64,000 nt of DNA from Adlercreutzia equolifaciens (GTDB lineage Bacteria; Actinomycetota; Coriobacteriia; Coriobacteriales; Eggerthellaceae). Made by a program: the position numbers and the translations under genes. Below the pieces are notes generated by a model. That model was given only the letters and a program-made list of their open reading frames with translations. It had not been told where the DNA came from and ran no database searches. Shown piece by piece: positions 17,701-26,172 of this stretch (its first letter is position 1; each line of letters begins with the position of its first letter). Location of the stretch: positions 124,001-188,000 of the forward strand of contig NZ_JARFIK010000002.1 in NCBI RefSeq assembly GCF_029076695.1, read 5' to 3'.

Positions 17701-19868
17701 CGGTAGATCCGACGCTGCTTGCCGAACTGCTGGGATCGGGGTCGGTGGAGGAGGTGCTCGACCCTTCGGTGGTGGCCCAGGTTCAAGCTGAACTTCAGCG
17801 CATGGCCCTTGGCTGGCGGGTGAAGGGCGTTGAGGGGGTGGCCGACCTGCTGCGCGAGCTGGGACCGCTTTCGGTGGAAGAGGTGGCCGCGCGGCTTCAG
17901 CCTGTCGATGGCTCCCGCACGGCGGCGTCGAGCGCTGCGGCGGATTTGGCGTCGGCCGATGATGGCGGCGGTGTTTCCGTGACTCTTGCGGAGGTGGAGA
18001 GCCTTCTCCGGGCTCTCGAAGTTGAGCGCCGGGCCTTTCCCGCGGAGGTTGCCGGGTGCACCCGATGGGTATCGGCCGATGATGGGCCGCGCTTGAGTGC
18101 TGCCTTGGGTGTCAAGATTCCTTCCTGGGCCGAGGGGCTGATGAAGCGGCGCTTTCCTCTTGACGGCCTGCTAGCACGATTCGCACGCACGCGCGCTCCC
18201 TTCGCAACCGGCGAGGCGACCGAAGGTTTCGGGCTTGGCACAGCACTTGTGCAGGAAGCACTCGAGCGCTTGACGGCCGAGGGACAGCTTCTTCGGCTGG
18301 GGTCCGACCGCTGGGTCGATGCCGGGGTGCTTCGTCGCTTGCGGGCCCGTTCGCTGGCTAAGGCGCAGGAGGCTGTCAAGCCTGTGGCACCCGCGGTCTT
18401 CGAGCGCTTTTTGCTGCGTCGGCAAGAGGTTGCCAGCGTGGAGGAGGGCGCTCTGCGGGGCGTCGAGGGCGTGGCGGCGGTGATCGCCCAGTTCGAGGGC
18501 GTGTACCTGCCGCCGGCATTCTGGGAGGCCGTCGTGTTCCCCGCTCGCGTGATTGATTATCGGCCTGCTTACTTAGACGAGCTTCTGTCGTCCGAGGAGG
18601 TGCTGTGGGCGGCGCGCGGCGCGGATGGTCAGGAGCATGCCTCGTTCGAAGTGGCTTTCTTTCCCACGGATTCGCCCTTGGCGCCGTTGCCGTGGGATGC
18701 GGCACTGGGCGTGGCTGAAGAGGGCATGGCAGAGCCGGGGACTCCCGATGCCACTGACGATTCGGTGTCGCTGCGGACGGCGGTTCGCCAGGTAATGGCC
18801 ACACAGGGTCCGCTTTCTTTCCGAGCGCTCGTGGAGGCGGCGCAGCGACGTCTGGGCGGCTCTGCGCTTCTCGAGCGCGACGTGGCCGACGCTCTTGGAG
18901 CGTTGGTGCGGGAGGGCATCGTTGCCAGCGACAGCTTCGCCTTCCCGCGGGCTGGCGGGACGGCTCAGCCGCCCGTGGCGCGTTCCGGCGGCCAAACGCC
19001 GCCGCCCTCGCGACGCGCGACCAGTCGCCGCGGGCGTTCGCTGCGCTCGGAAATGCGCCGCCAAGCTCGAGCAACCGTTGTGGCGCGCCAGGGGGCCGCT
19101 GCCGCCTTCGATGGCGCTCTGGCGGGCCGCTGGATGCTCTTGGCGCCCGCGGAGGCGTCGAGCACGGTGCAGGCCGTAGCGCTCGTTGAGTCGCTTCTTG
19201 ATCGCTACGGCGTCATCACGCGTGATATTGCGTTGCAGGGTGGTGTTCCGGGCGGCTTGTCGACGCTCTATCCCGTGCTGCGCGCCATGGAGGATGCCGG
19301 CGAGTTGACCCGCGGCCACTTCGTGGAAGGTCTGGGGCCGGCGCAGTTTGCCGCGCGGGAGACGGTGGAAGTGCTGAGACGCATGGCCGAGGGGGGAGAC
19401 GGCGGAGCTGGGCACGAAGTAGGCTCTCTGGTTGTGGTGGCGGCCGACGATCCGGCTTGCCTTTACGGCGCAGGGCTTCCGTGGCCGCCGGTGATCGAAC
19501 TCGGCGGTGAGAACTCGGAGGCAGAGGCTGCCCCCGATTCACTTGCGCTTACCGTACGGCCGAGCCGCCGTGAGGGCTCTCTGGTGGTACTCGCTGCGGG
19601 AGCGCCCGTGCTTTGGGCAGCGCCGCGTCTCAAGGGGCTGGTGACCTTCACCGAGGACGAGGGGATGCTGGCAGATGCGGTAGCGGCCCTTAAAGATCAG
19701 GTGCTGGCCACTCTCAAGCGCGCGGGCGCCGAGGCGTCGCGCAAGAAGATTGTCGTGGAAACCTGCAACGGCGTCGACGTGCTGGCCACGCCTCTGGCCG
19801 CCTTGCTTCAGCAGACGGGGTTTGCGCGCCTGCCGAACGGAATGCGCCTGTACGCCAGCCCGTTCTAA
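14706..19868 (+). CDS. lhr: Lhr-type large ATP-dependent helicase
   Basis: 1720-aa superfamily 2 helicase of the Lhr family (3'-5' DNA/RNA-DNA unwinding, linked to DNA repair). Motifs: Walker A APTGSGKTLAAF (48-59), DEVH box VIVDEVHAL (~178-186), motif III GLSATV, and motif VI QRVGRANH. The long C-terminal half includes winged-helix and Lhr-specific segments. It starts with GTG at 14706, overlapping the 65-aa gene. It is longer than the usual ~1500 residues because of inserts near residues 270-340 and 380-430. A terminator-like hairpin follows at 19969. Confidence 0.92.
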   Translation: MSVVGNSSMDGFSAWAQRWFAEAFGAPTAVQERAWKTIAAGDNALVIAPTGSGKTLAAFLWAIDRLMAEKAAAMTAGEKWAPGARVLYVSPLKALGADVDRNLQGPLSALSALAAEEAAVMGGKAPEVRTAMRTGDTTPDERRKIVRNPPDILITTPESLYLMLTSQAREVLRSVETVIVDEVHALAGDKRGAHLSLSLERLDDLLEQPAQRVGLSATVRPREVVAQFLGGSHPVTVVAEEAPPSLDLSVRVPVRDMTAVPAFEGFAGAGDGTRVRGAGPRRAAVENAWKSDRALRAVMAAEEGKGPAPHPDSRLGSSSIWPHIEAAILDEVLAHRSTIVFVNSRGLCEKLTARLNELYAKRLGLDAPHAESAGYWATAGSGDAGVESDDSAMAAVHGGRSAEVRGVRTGTDPMAAAPGMAFRSDIGSTTKLVTEPSVLIAKAHHGSVSKEKRLQVERELKSGELPCVVATSSLELGIDMGAIDLVIQVAAPYSVASGLQRVGRANHQVGGRSVGIMYPRTRVEVIDAAVMAEGMEAGAIEATRLVENALDVLAQQTVAAVSMVSDGLAADEWLAIVRRSACYADLPRRSFEGVLAMLAGRYGSGEIAEFAPRLLWDRETGLLKPRPGSQRLAVTAAGTIPDRGMFSVVLPEGDARQGRRRVGELDEEMVMESRVGDIIALGTSTWRIKEIGADRVIVEAAPGRAARLPFWHGEAVGRPYETGRARGAFVRALDAGVPSRGEEAEESLTPTLSERLQADGLDASARNNLAALVGAQRSCTGAVPTDRMIVIEQCADETGDWRVILHSPFGRRVHEPWALAVAHRINSTLGYDPQAVAADDGIVLRVPMGEESLPGAELFLFDPDELEAVVRDRVGYTALFAARFRECAARALLMSPTAPGKRAPLWQQRLKGGQLLEAARQEEDFPIILEALRECLQDVFDLPALREVMTGLAAGAIKTVEAQTAVPSPFAAPLVFGYLGEHLYEGDLPHAERQASLLAVDPTLLAELLGSGSVEEVLDPSVVAQVQAELQRMALGWRVKGVEGVADLLRELGPLSVEEVAARLQPVDGSRTAASSAAADLASADDGGGVSVTLAEVESLLRALEVERRAFPAEVAGCTRWVSADDGPRLSAALGVKIPSWAEGLMKRRFPLDGLLARFARTRAPFATGEATEGFGLGTALVQEALERLTAEGQLLRLGSDRWVDAGVLRRLRARSLAKAQEAVKPVAPAVFERFLLRRQEVASVEEGALRGVEGVAAVIAQFEGVYLPPAFWEAVVFPARVIDYRPAYLDELLSSEEVLWAARGADGQEHASFEVAFFPTDSPLAPLPWDAALGVAEEGMAEPGTPDATDDSVSLRTAVRQVMATQGPLSFRALVEAAQRRLGGSALLERDVADALGALVREGIVASDSFAFPRAGGTAQPPVARSGGQTPPPSRRATSRRGRSLRSEMRRQARATVVARQGAAAAFDGALAGRWMLLAPAEASSTVQAVALVESLLDRYGVITRDIALQGGVPGGLSTLYPVLRAMEDAGELTRGHFVEGLGPAQFAARETVEVLRRMAEGGDGGAGHEVGSLVVVAADDPACLYGAGLPWPPVIELGGENSEAEAAPDSLALTVRPSRREGSLVVLAAGAPVLWAAPRLKGLVTFTEDEGMLADAVAALKDQVLATLKRAGAEASRKKIVVETCNGVDVLATPLAALLQQTGFARLPNGMRLYASPF

Positions 19869-19968
19869 GGGAGCTTGCAGGCCGTTTCGAGGACGCTGGA
19901 GCTTAGGCGGTCCGCCGCGGGGAGGCGATTGCTCGAACTGGCTTACATACGTTGTCGTAAACGCGAAA

Positions 19969-20002
19969 CGGGCGCCGCGCTTCTCTCGGAGCGCGGCGCC
20001 CG
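19969..20002 (+). terminator. Terminator-like hairpin after lhr
   Basis: CGGGCGCCGCGC (19969-19980) pairs perfectly with GCGCGGCGCCCG (19991-20002) around a 10-base loop, followed by TATTCG. It lies 100 bp after the lhr stop codon. Confidence 0.6.
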
Positions 20003-20070
20003 TATTCGAATATGCCATGAACTGCGACCCCCTCAAAATCGCAGGAGGCAACGGAGTTGGTAAAGAAGGA

Positions 20071-20101
20071 GGGCGATGGCCAGAAAGGAGAGCCATCGCC
20101 C
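20071..20101. repeat. 10-bp inverted repeat GGGCGATGGC / GCCATCGCCC
   Basis: A perfect inverted repeat (20071-20080 with 20092-20101) around an 11-base loop. No T-run follows on the plus strand. It may be a second terminator or a leader hairpin for the downstream gene. Confidence 0.45.
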
Positions 20102-20422
20102 GGAACGCCGTTGAGCCGAGCGGACGACGTTCGGTGAAGTCCTAAGCGGGGGCGGGGCCGGCCTGACCTCAATGGCCCCAAAAAGATCATCCCGGTGGGA
20201 GACCGCCCCCTGAGGAACGCGCTTACTATAGGATGCGGTGGCCTGGGGGGAAATCGCCTATCTTCGGTAAAGGCATCACTCTTTTTAGGTAGGGTCGAAA
20301 ATATCATCTTGACCACGGGTTTTTCTCGGCATCGGCGAGCCGTTTTGCCCGTGCTAGAATCAGAAAGAAGATCCAAGGGGCGTTGCGAGCGACGTCGCTG
20401 AGGCACGAGAGGGGGCGGAACT

Positions 20423-21904
20423 ATGGCGGGTAGGGCAATACCCAGCTGGGCAGCGGGCGATCCGTCGTCGATGCCGTTTGTTCTGCGCCCGATTCATGGC
20501 GCCCTGGCGGCGTTCGTCTTGACGTTGCCGGCCTATACTCCGACGCTTTCCTACTTCTCCGGGGCTCCTCAGGCGTGGGCCCTCAGCGACGCCTTTCTCT
20601 TCGCCCTGCTGCTCGGGGCGCTTCTTGTTGCCGTTCTTATGACTGTCCGTGGGCTGCAGACGTCACCGCAGGTTCGTGAGGGCGGAATTTCGTCGCGCGT
20701 GGCCGTGGCGGCTTACGTGGGCGCCATCGCGCTGTTTCTGGCGCTGCTGTTCCAAGAGCAGCCCGTGCCCTTGCTTGCCACGTTCGCAGGGTTTGTCGCC
20801 GGCGCTGCCTTGCCGATACTGGTGACTGCTTGGGCTCGCATGGTGGCTGTGCCGATGGATCGGGCGCTTTTACTTTGCGGCTTTGTCGGTGTGGTGGTTT
20901 CGTTTCTGGGGTGGGTGCTCTCGCTGCTGCCCGTGCATCTGTTGGTGCCGGTGTACGGCGTGCTCGTGCTGGCGGGCGTGGTGCCGCTCTGGGTTGGTGC
21001 TCGGGTGCAAGGGACGGGCGACGGTTTCCCGGAGGCCGCTCCTCGGGGTGCCCTGCGGGACCTCCTTTCGGTTACGTGGCTGCCCTTGCTAGGACTGGCG
21101 GTTTTCGCGTTCATGACAACGGTGATGGCGCACAGTGCGTTCGGCGTGGTGCAGGCCACGTTCCTCGGTGGCGTGCTGGCGGCCGTCATTGTGTTCGGCG
21201 TCTGTTTCCTGTGGGGGCGCAAGCCACTGCTGCCCTGGTGCTACCGCGTGCTCGTTCCGCTGCTGGGGGCGGTGTTCGTGGTGCTGGGCGCCTTCCCCGC
21301 CGACACGTTCCCGCGCGAGGTGTCCGTGGTGGCGCTGTATCTTTTCTATCTGGCGCTTGCTATGCTGGGCTGCGCTTTGTTCCTGGCGGTGGTGCATGCC
21401 CGCGAGCTGCCGGCGCAGGCTGCTGTGGGCTTCGGCGTCAGCGTGGTAGCACTGGCGGCGCTGATGGGGTGCATCCTTTCCCAGGTGCTCCAGGTTGCGG
21501 CTGATTTCTCACCGTGGCTCACCGTCCTTACCGGTGCGTTTATTGCCGTGCTGCTGGTGTTTTTGGGGCGCACGGCATGGGACGAACTGGGCGAACTGCA
21601 AGAGGCGCGGGCTGCCGCGACTGCCGAGGCGACCGAGGGAGCTCTGGTGGCTGACAGCGTCCTGGCCGATTTGCCCGTGCGGGTGCCTCTCGAGGCGCGC
21701 TGTGCCGCCCTGGCCGAACGGTTCGGCTTGTCCCCGCGCGAGGCGGAAATCCTCGTGTACCTGGCGCGCGGTTTCTCTCCCACGTACATTGCCAAGGATC
21801 TGGTGCTTTCCGTGAGTACCGTGCGCACCCATGTGCGCAACATCTATCGCAAGCTGGGCATTGGCAAGCGCGAAGAGCTCATCCACCTGGTGGACGAGGA
21901 GTAG
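20423..21904 (+). CDS. Membrane-embedded LuxR-family transcriptional regulator
   Basis: 493-aa protein with about twelve hydrophobic segments across residues 15-385 and a LuxR HTH at the C-terminus (residues ~428-490; FGLSPREAEILVYLARG and VSTVRTHVRNIYRKLGI). This MFS-like sensor joined to a LuxR domain is, from memory, common in Eggerthellaceae and often sits next to the genes it controls. The start at 20423 is preceded by GAGAGGGGGCGG. No receiver domain is present. The surface PI-PLC gene 195 bp downstream is a plausible target. Confidence 0.87.
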   Translation: MAGRAIPSWAAGDPSSMPFVLRPIHGALAAFVLTLPAYTPTLSYFSGAPQAWALSDAFLFALLLGALLVAVLMTVRGLQTSPQVREGGISSRVAVAAYVGAIALFLALLFQEQPVPLLATFAGFVAGAALPILVTAWARMVAVPMDRALLLCGFVGVVVSFLGWVLSLLPVHLLVPVYGVLVLAGVVPLWVGARVQGTGDGFPEAAPRGALRDLLSVTWLPLLGLAVFAFMTTVMAHSAFGVVQATFLGGVLAAVIVFGVCFLWGRKPLLPWCYRVLVPLLGAVFVVLGAFPADTFPREVSVVALYLFYLALAMLGCALFLAVVHARELPAQAAVGFGVSVVALAALMGCILSQVLQVAADFSPWLTVLTGAFIAVLLVFLGRTAWDELGELQEARAAATAEATEGALVADSVLADLPVRVPLEARCAALAERFGLSPREAEILVYLARGFSPTYIAKDLVLSVSTVRTHVRNIYRKLGIGKREELIHLVDEE

Positions 21905-22098
21905 GGAAGCGACTCTCTTAAACCACGGTGATGCCGGGGCGCTCCGCCACCTCCTGGCGAATGGCATCGGCGAGCGCAAGGGCCGCGAGTTCCCTTCTCG
22001 GCGGCGGTCTTCACTGCAACGGCCTGCGGGCAAGGTTGTGCGCCTTCTCGTGTACAATGACCTTTCAGAGAAGAAGTGGCGCGGGGGAGGAGATTCCC

Positions 22099-24624
22099 AT
22101 GGGTGCGACGACAAGCTATCGGCAGAAACAGCGTGGCAGCGTACGGTGGCTGCGAATGATGCTTGTGACGATTTTGGCGGCGTTGCTGGCTCTGTCGACC
22201 GCGGCGCTGCTGGTTTGGCCAAGGACGGCGCTGGCCGAGGGCGCCGACGCTGCTTCTCCTTCCGCCCCTGATGTTGCTGCCGTGCCCCAGTCGCAAACGG
22301 CCGGTTTCCTTCAGTCGCCCTCGGTCAAGATCGGTCGCCTGACTGACGGAGAGCTTGATCGCTGCTATGTGAAGCTGCGCCCCCACGGGTTTCTGTGCAC
22401 TGCCAATGTGAATCACGACGGTTTGGCTATTGGCAATGCCTGCATCCTCTACAACTTGGGTACCTCGTCCAAGCTCTATCTTACGTGCGCCTCGGGCGAG
22501 GGGGCGGGCTACTATTATATTCAGTCGATGATCGACTTCATCGAGACCGATGTGACCAACTACAACCTATGGGATGTGGACGGCCAGTCGAAAAAAGACG
22601 GCGCGGTGGTGCACGTCTGGAAAGACAAGGGCGACAAGAACTTCAGCCGGCAATGGGCGTTCGAGCGCAATGCCGACGGCACCTATTACGTGATCAATCA
22701 CAACAGCGGAAAATACCTTTCGCTGGAGAATCCCTCCAAAGACGCCAACGACAACAAGCTCGTGCAAAGCTCGACGCCCATGGCCTGGGATCTGGAAATT
22801 ATCGTGAACGAGACTGGCCGCGATGTAGCGGCGTACTCCACCTATGGACGGGCGGCTGATTGGATGGCCGCGCTGCCAGACAGCACGCTCATCACGGACA
22901 TCTCTTTGCCCGGAACCCATGACAGCGGCACCTGTCGCACCTTCGGCGACATTGAGCCCCAAAGCTCGTTCACGGCTTGCCAACAGTACTATATCGATGA
23001 GCAATTGGCAGCCGGTGTGCGCTTCCTCGACGTGCGCCTAGGCATGGACGGCTTGGCCGACAAGGATCCCTACGTCAACCACGGAGGAACTATCTGTCTG
23101 CAGCGCTCGGGGGCGGAGCTGAGACTTTCCCATGTGCTGGCCGACGTCGATCGCTTTCTTCAGCAGCATCCCAGCGAGACGGTAGTGCTCATGTTCTCGA
23201 AATCGGGGAGCGCGGGCGACGAGAAGAATATGCTGGCGTCGTTGTACGAGGCCGCTACGGTCGATTATCCGGAGCGGGTGTACTTGGGCGCCGACACCGT
23301 TGTTCCGTCCCTTGGCCATGTACGCGGCAAGATGGTGTTCGCTCACCGCATTGATGCGAAGGCGCTTGCTCCAGAGGGCCTGAACGAGCACAGCTACGGG
23401 CTGAATCTGCATATGTGGGGCGATTACAACGACGCGTATGCCAGCACGAAGGACACGGTGAAAATCCGCGATGCCAGCCAGATTCAAGCCTGGGTTCAGG
23501 ACAACTACGGCACTACGGCCGATAGCAAAATAGCCTACGTGGAGGGTGCCTTGGCCTCCGCTCCTTCGCGGCAATCGGGGGCTGAGGCGGCCAGAGAGCA
23601 TGCCTGGGTGCTGAACTACACCAGCTGCACCAAGAACAACCCCTTCACCGCTGCGCGCAACATGAAGCAGCGACTTTATACCAACGAGATTCTTGCCGGC
23701 GGCGATCAGCGGTTCCTGGGTGTCGTGATGATGGATTTCGTCGACGCGCAGATGTGCTGGAACGTCTACCGTCACAACTTCAGCGGCGCCACGCTAGCAG
23801 CCGCCGCGCCCTTTGCGCTGCCCGAAAGCGTGACGCTCACCTATGGCCAGTCGCTGGCCCAGGGCCGCTTGACGGGCGGAAAGGTCCTTGGCGACGGCTT
23901 CTTGCAGCTGGCGGCGGAGGGCGAGCGCCTTTCGGTGGCTGACTCCGGCATGAAGCGTCTGTGCTATGTGAATGTGCAACCGGATGGCGCTATGAGCCCG
24001 ACGACACTTGAGGGCGAAGTGTTGGTGAAGGTGGAGCCGCGCGTCGTGACGTGCCGATGGGAAGCCACCGGGCGCTTGGAGCCCTCCTCGAACCTTGCTG
24101 CCGAGCTGACCGGTACGCTGGTCTATGAGGGCGGAGAAGGGGTTCTCGAGGACGATGAGTGCATGCCGGCGCTTGCGTTCTTTTGCGACGATCATGGGGC
24201 GCCGGGTCAGCCGGTCGTACTTGATGCGCAGGGGATGCTGCCGGCTGGCACCTACTGGGTGCAAGCCCAGGGCCTGGAAGGAGCGGATGCGGCAAACTAC
24301 CAGTTGGCCGCCAGCGAACCGATGAAGTTCGTTGTCGAGGAGGCAGGTGCTGGCGCTAGCGAAGGCTCGGGGAATCCCGAGGATGGGGAAGACGTAGAGA
24401 GTCCCGATGGCGGGGAAGGATCTGAAAGCGCGGAGGATGATGGAGATGGGCGTGAGCAGGCGAATGCTCGGTCTTCCGATAACGAAAAGAGTGCTTCTAA
24501 GGCTTCAGACACGAAGCTCTCGCAAACGGGGGATCCTGTTTGCGCCGCGGTTTGGTGCGTCGCTGCGATCGCTGCCACCCTGGTGGCGCTGATCGCCCGC
24601 AAGAGGGTGTCGCGCTGCAGGTAG
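22099..24624 (+). CDS. Cell-wall-anchored PI-PLC-like phospholipase
   Basis: 841-aa secreted surface protein. A signal peptide with a basic start and hydrophobic core spans residues ~12-46. A ricin-like beta-trefoil region (~135-235; WAFERNADGTYYVINHNSG) leads into a PI-PLC X-type catalytic domain with His274 (LPGTHDSG) and His328 (VNHGG), the expected catalytic pair. After ~560 come repeat-like beta domains (LTYGQSLAQG, MBG-like), an acidic linker, then LSQTG, a hydrophobic helix and a basic tail, which together form a sortase signal. The ATG at 22099 is chosen for GGGGGAGGAG upstream; the longer frame upstream is not supported. It may act on phosphatidylinositol or GPI anchors of host cells. 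Confidence 0.85.
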   Translation: MGATTSYRQKQRGSVRWLRMMLVTILAALLALSTAALLVWPRTALAEGADAASPSAPDVAAVPQSQTAGFLQSPSVKIGRLTDGELDRCYVKLRPHGFLCTANVNHDGLAIGNACILYNLGTSSKLYLTCASGEGAGYYYIQSMIDFIETDVTNYNLWDVDGQSKKDGAVVHVWKDKGDKNFSRQWAFERNADGTYYVINHNSGKYLSLENPSKDANDNKLVQSSTPMAWDLEIIVNETGRDVAAYSTYGRAADWMAALPDSTLITDISLPGTHDSGTCRTFGDIEPQSSFTACQQYYIDEQLAAGVRFLDVRLGMDGLADKDPYVNHGGTICLQRSGAELRLSHVLADVDRFLQQHPSETVVLMFSKSGSAGDEKNMLASLYEAATVDYPERVYLGADTVVPSLGHVRGKMVFAHRIDAKALAPEGLNEHSYGLNLHMWGDYNDAYASTKDTVKIRDASQIQAWVQDNYGTTADSKIAYVEGALASAPSRQSGAEAAREHAWVLNYTSCTKNNPFTAARNMKQRLYTNEILAGGDQRFLGVVMMDFVDAQMCWNVYRHNFSGATLAAAAPFALPESVTLTYGQSLAQGRLTGGKVLGDGFLQLAAEGERLSVADSGMKRLCYVNVQPDGAMSPTTLEGEVLVKVEPRVVTCRWEATGRLEPSSNLAAELTGTLVYEGGEGVLEDDECMPALAFFCDDHGAPGQPVVLDAQGMLPAGTYWVQAQGLEGADAANYQLAASEPMKFVVEEAGAGASEGSGNPEDGEDVESPDGGEGSESAEDDGDGREQANARSSDNEKSASKASDTKLSQTGDPVCAAVWCVAAIAATLVALIARKRVSRCR

Positions 24625-24649
24625 AGGAGTTCGCCCGAAGGGGTCTTGG

Positions 24650-24821
24650 TGCCCCTGCCCCGGCCCTGGACCCCCGGCCCCGCCCCTCCGGCCCCCGAGC
24701 CCCCGGCTCCGCCCCTCCGGCCCCGGACTTCCGAACCCCCGAGCCCCCCGGCTCCGCCCCTCCGCCCCCGGCCTCCCCGGACCCCTGCTTCCCCGGCCCC
24801 CGGCCTCCCCGGACCCCTCTT
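24650..24821. repeat. C-rich degenerate tandem repeat
   Basis: The plus strand is almost free of A and T. GGCTCCGCCCCTCCG occurs twice about 44 bases apart, and GGCCTCCCCGGACCCCT occurs at 24770-24786 and again at 24802-24818. The minus strand has many GGGG runs and could form G-quadruplexes. It begins just after the PI-PLC stop. Confidence 0.65.
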
Positions 24822-24882
24822 TGAGTTTATGGGTGTCTTGGTGAGGGTATATTGGTTGGCTCCTGTGGGCTGGGGGCGGCTG

Positions 24883-25130
24883 CTGCAAAAATGCGGTTTT
24901 GTAAAAACGTCACGCTCTCAACTCGAAATGTGCTGCAATCAGTCGATTTTGCACCCGCGAAACCTCGCAAAGTGGCTCCCGATCGACGTGGTAACGCTGT
25001 TTTCCCAGGTGGCGAATATTAGCGCGACGCTCATATTCGCGAAAGGGCCTTTTCTTTGGTGCAAAATCGAACGTTTGCACCGCTTTTTCGATTTTTGACG
25101 AGCGGAAAATGAAAAATCGCACATTTGCAG
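24883..25130. repeat. 248-bp imperfect palindromic element
   Basis: Terminal CTGCAAA (24883-24889) mirrors TTTGCAG (25124-25130). A 13-base arm, TCGATTTTGCACC (24943-24955), mirrors GGTGCAAAATCGA (25058-25070). Both inner arms lie exactly 60 bases from their own end. An off-centre hairpin GCGAATAT/ATATTCGC lies at 25012-25040. The element is richer in A/T than its surroundings. A transposase-free mobile element (MITE) or a structured RNA are both possible. Confidence 0.6.
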
Positions 25131-25234
25131 TACGTACGGGGCTGGTACAGGGTGTTTTGCCAGGAGTCGCCTAGCGCTGCAATGGCGGCGAAAAGGTCTG
25201 ATATGGGCTGGCGGATGATGTTTGCCAGAGTCGT

Positions 25235-25705
25235 CTAGGCCTCTTCCACGAGCTTCTCGTATTTCTCGAACAAATCGGGGAAGGTGCGCTTGAGGCTGAC
25301 GGGCTTGAAGGTTTCGCGCTCTACCACACAGACGGTGACCAGAGCATCCACCAGCGGGGTGGCCCCTTCGCGCAGCAGCGGCTCGCCGGCTTCGTCAGTG
25401 CCCGCGGCATCTTCCGCGCGGAACACCTGTTGGCGGTAGACCGTGCGCATGGGCAGGTTCTTCGCCACTGAGGTGCGCACGAAGCCCGCTTCGCCGTAGC
25501 GCAGCGGCGCTTTGTAGGTAATGTCGATGTGGTAGATGGGGCTCATGTAGCCCACCTGCTCGATGCGCTCGTTGTAAGAGAAATCGGCGGCGTTCAGGTA
25601 GTCGATGCGCGCGTCCTCGAAGTACAGCAGGTAGTTCGCGTGATACACCACCCCCATCATATCGGTCTCGCCGTATCGGACGGTAATGGGGGTATGCACA
25701 TGCAT
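25235..25705 (-). CDS. Acyl-CoA thioesterase, YbgC/4HBT family
   Basis: 156-aa hotdog-fold thioesterase that hydrolyses acyl-CoA or similar thioesters in the cytoplasm. The active-site segment VRYGETDMMGVVYHANYLLYFEDAR (residues ~9-33) contains the D-x-x-G-x-x-(Y/H)-x-x-N/Y signature of the 4-hydroxybenzoyl-CoA thioesterase class (Asp15). Length is normal for the family. The start at 25705 follows a short A/G-rich stretch. It is a single gene, convergent with the PI-PLC gene. Confidence 0.85.
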   Translation of the reverse strand: MHVHTPITVRYGETDMMGVVYHANYLLYFEDARIDYLNAADFSYNERIEQVGYMSPIYHIDITYKAPLRYGEAGFVRTSVAKNLPMRTVYRQQVFRAEDAAGTDEAGEPLLREGATPLVDALVTVCVVERETFKPVSLKRTFPDLFEKYEKLVEEA

Positions 25706-25765
25706 GGTCGCGCTCGCTTTCCTCGCTTGGTGTTCGCTTCCGATTATAGCGAAAGACCGCTGACG

Positions 25766-26077
25766 CTAGTCCAAATGGAACAGCACGGGCAGGTCGACGC
25801 TGACGGGGGAGTTGTCCTCGTTGGTTTCCATGATGTCAGCCATGAAATCCCACCACTTTCGGTTGATGGCGGTGTCGGCGCCCGCGGCCCACTTCTCGGG
25901 GTCGTCGATCTCGATGTAGCCGAACAGCGTGAGGGTGTCTGGATCCAGCGCGATGGTGTAGTTGCGGCCACCGTGCTCGTGGATCATATCGATCATCTCG
26001 GGCCACAGCTCGTTGTGGCGCCGCTCGTACTCTTCCTCCATGCCGGGGTAGAGCTTCATCTTGAATGTCTTGATCAT
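25766..26077 (-). CDS. RhaM-like L-rhamnose mutarotase family protein
   Basis: 103-aa protein beginning MIKTFKMKLYPGMEEEYERRH, with WPEM, LFGYIEIDD and WWDFMADIMETN, the standard segments of the RhaM/YiiL family, which interconverts alpha and beta anomers of L-rhamnose. GCAAGGAGGA precedes the ATG at 26077. No other rhamnose gene is in the window, so it may act on another sugar. It lies downstream of the UPF0210 gene on the same strand, separated by a terminator. Confidence 0.82.
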   Translation of the reverse strand: MIKTFKMKLYPGMEEEYERRHNELWPEMIDMIHEHGGRNYTIALDPDTLTLFGYIEIDDPEKWAAGADTAINRKWWDFMADIMETNEDNSPVSVDLPVLFHLD

Positions 26078-26116
26078 GGGTCCTCCTTGCTGCAGATTGC
26101 CGAGCTCCATGATAGA

Positions 26117-26152
26117 AAAAGAGCCGCGGCCTTCGGTGGTCGCGGCTCTTTT
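26117..26152. terminator. Terminator between UPF0210 and rhaM-like genes
   Basis: AAAAGAGCCGCG (26117-26128) pairs with CGCGGCTCTTTT (26141-26152). The flanking A and T runs make it functional-looking on both strands. It lies 20 bp after the UPF0210 stop on the minus strand. Confidence 0.75.
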
Positions 26153-26172
26153 GGCGAAAGCTTGTAAGACGC

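Larger units (their letters stand above)
19869..20422. other. 554-bp intergenic region with two strong hairpins
   Basis: Between lhr and the LuxR-type gene. It holds the hairpins at 19969-20002 and 20071-20101 (separate entries). The rest carries no supported gene. The stretch 20260-20350 is richer in A/T and probably holds the promoter of the next gene, but I cannot point to a clear -35/-10 pair. Confidence 0.45.
24625..25234. other. 610-bp intergenic region made of two unusual sequences
   Basis: It lies between two convergent genes (PI-PLC plus, thioesterase minus), where a terminator is expected. It is almost entirely a C-rich tandem tract (24650-24821) and a long imperfect palindrome (24883-25130), described separately. 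The open frames crossing it are low-complexity translations without ribosome-binding sites. Confidence 0.55.

Noticed and set aside
24646-25098. 150-codon Pro-rich plus-strand frame after the PI-PLC gene
   Set aside because: It is a translation of the C-rich repeat and the palindrome; no start signal and no protein character.
24910-25124. Short minus-strand frames within the 248-bp palindrome
   Set aside because: Two frames overlap the same palindromic DNA without ribosome-binding sites; a structural element explains the sequence better.
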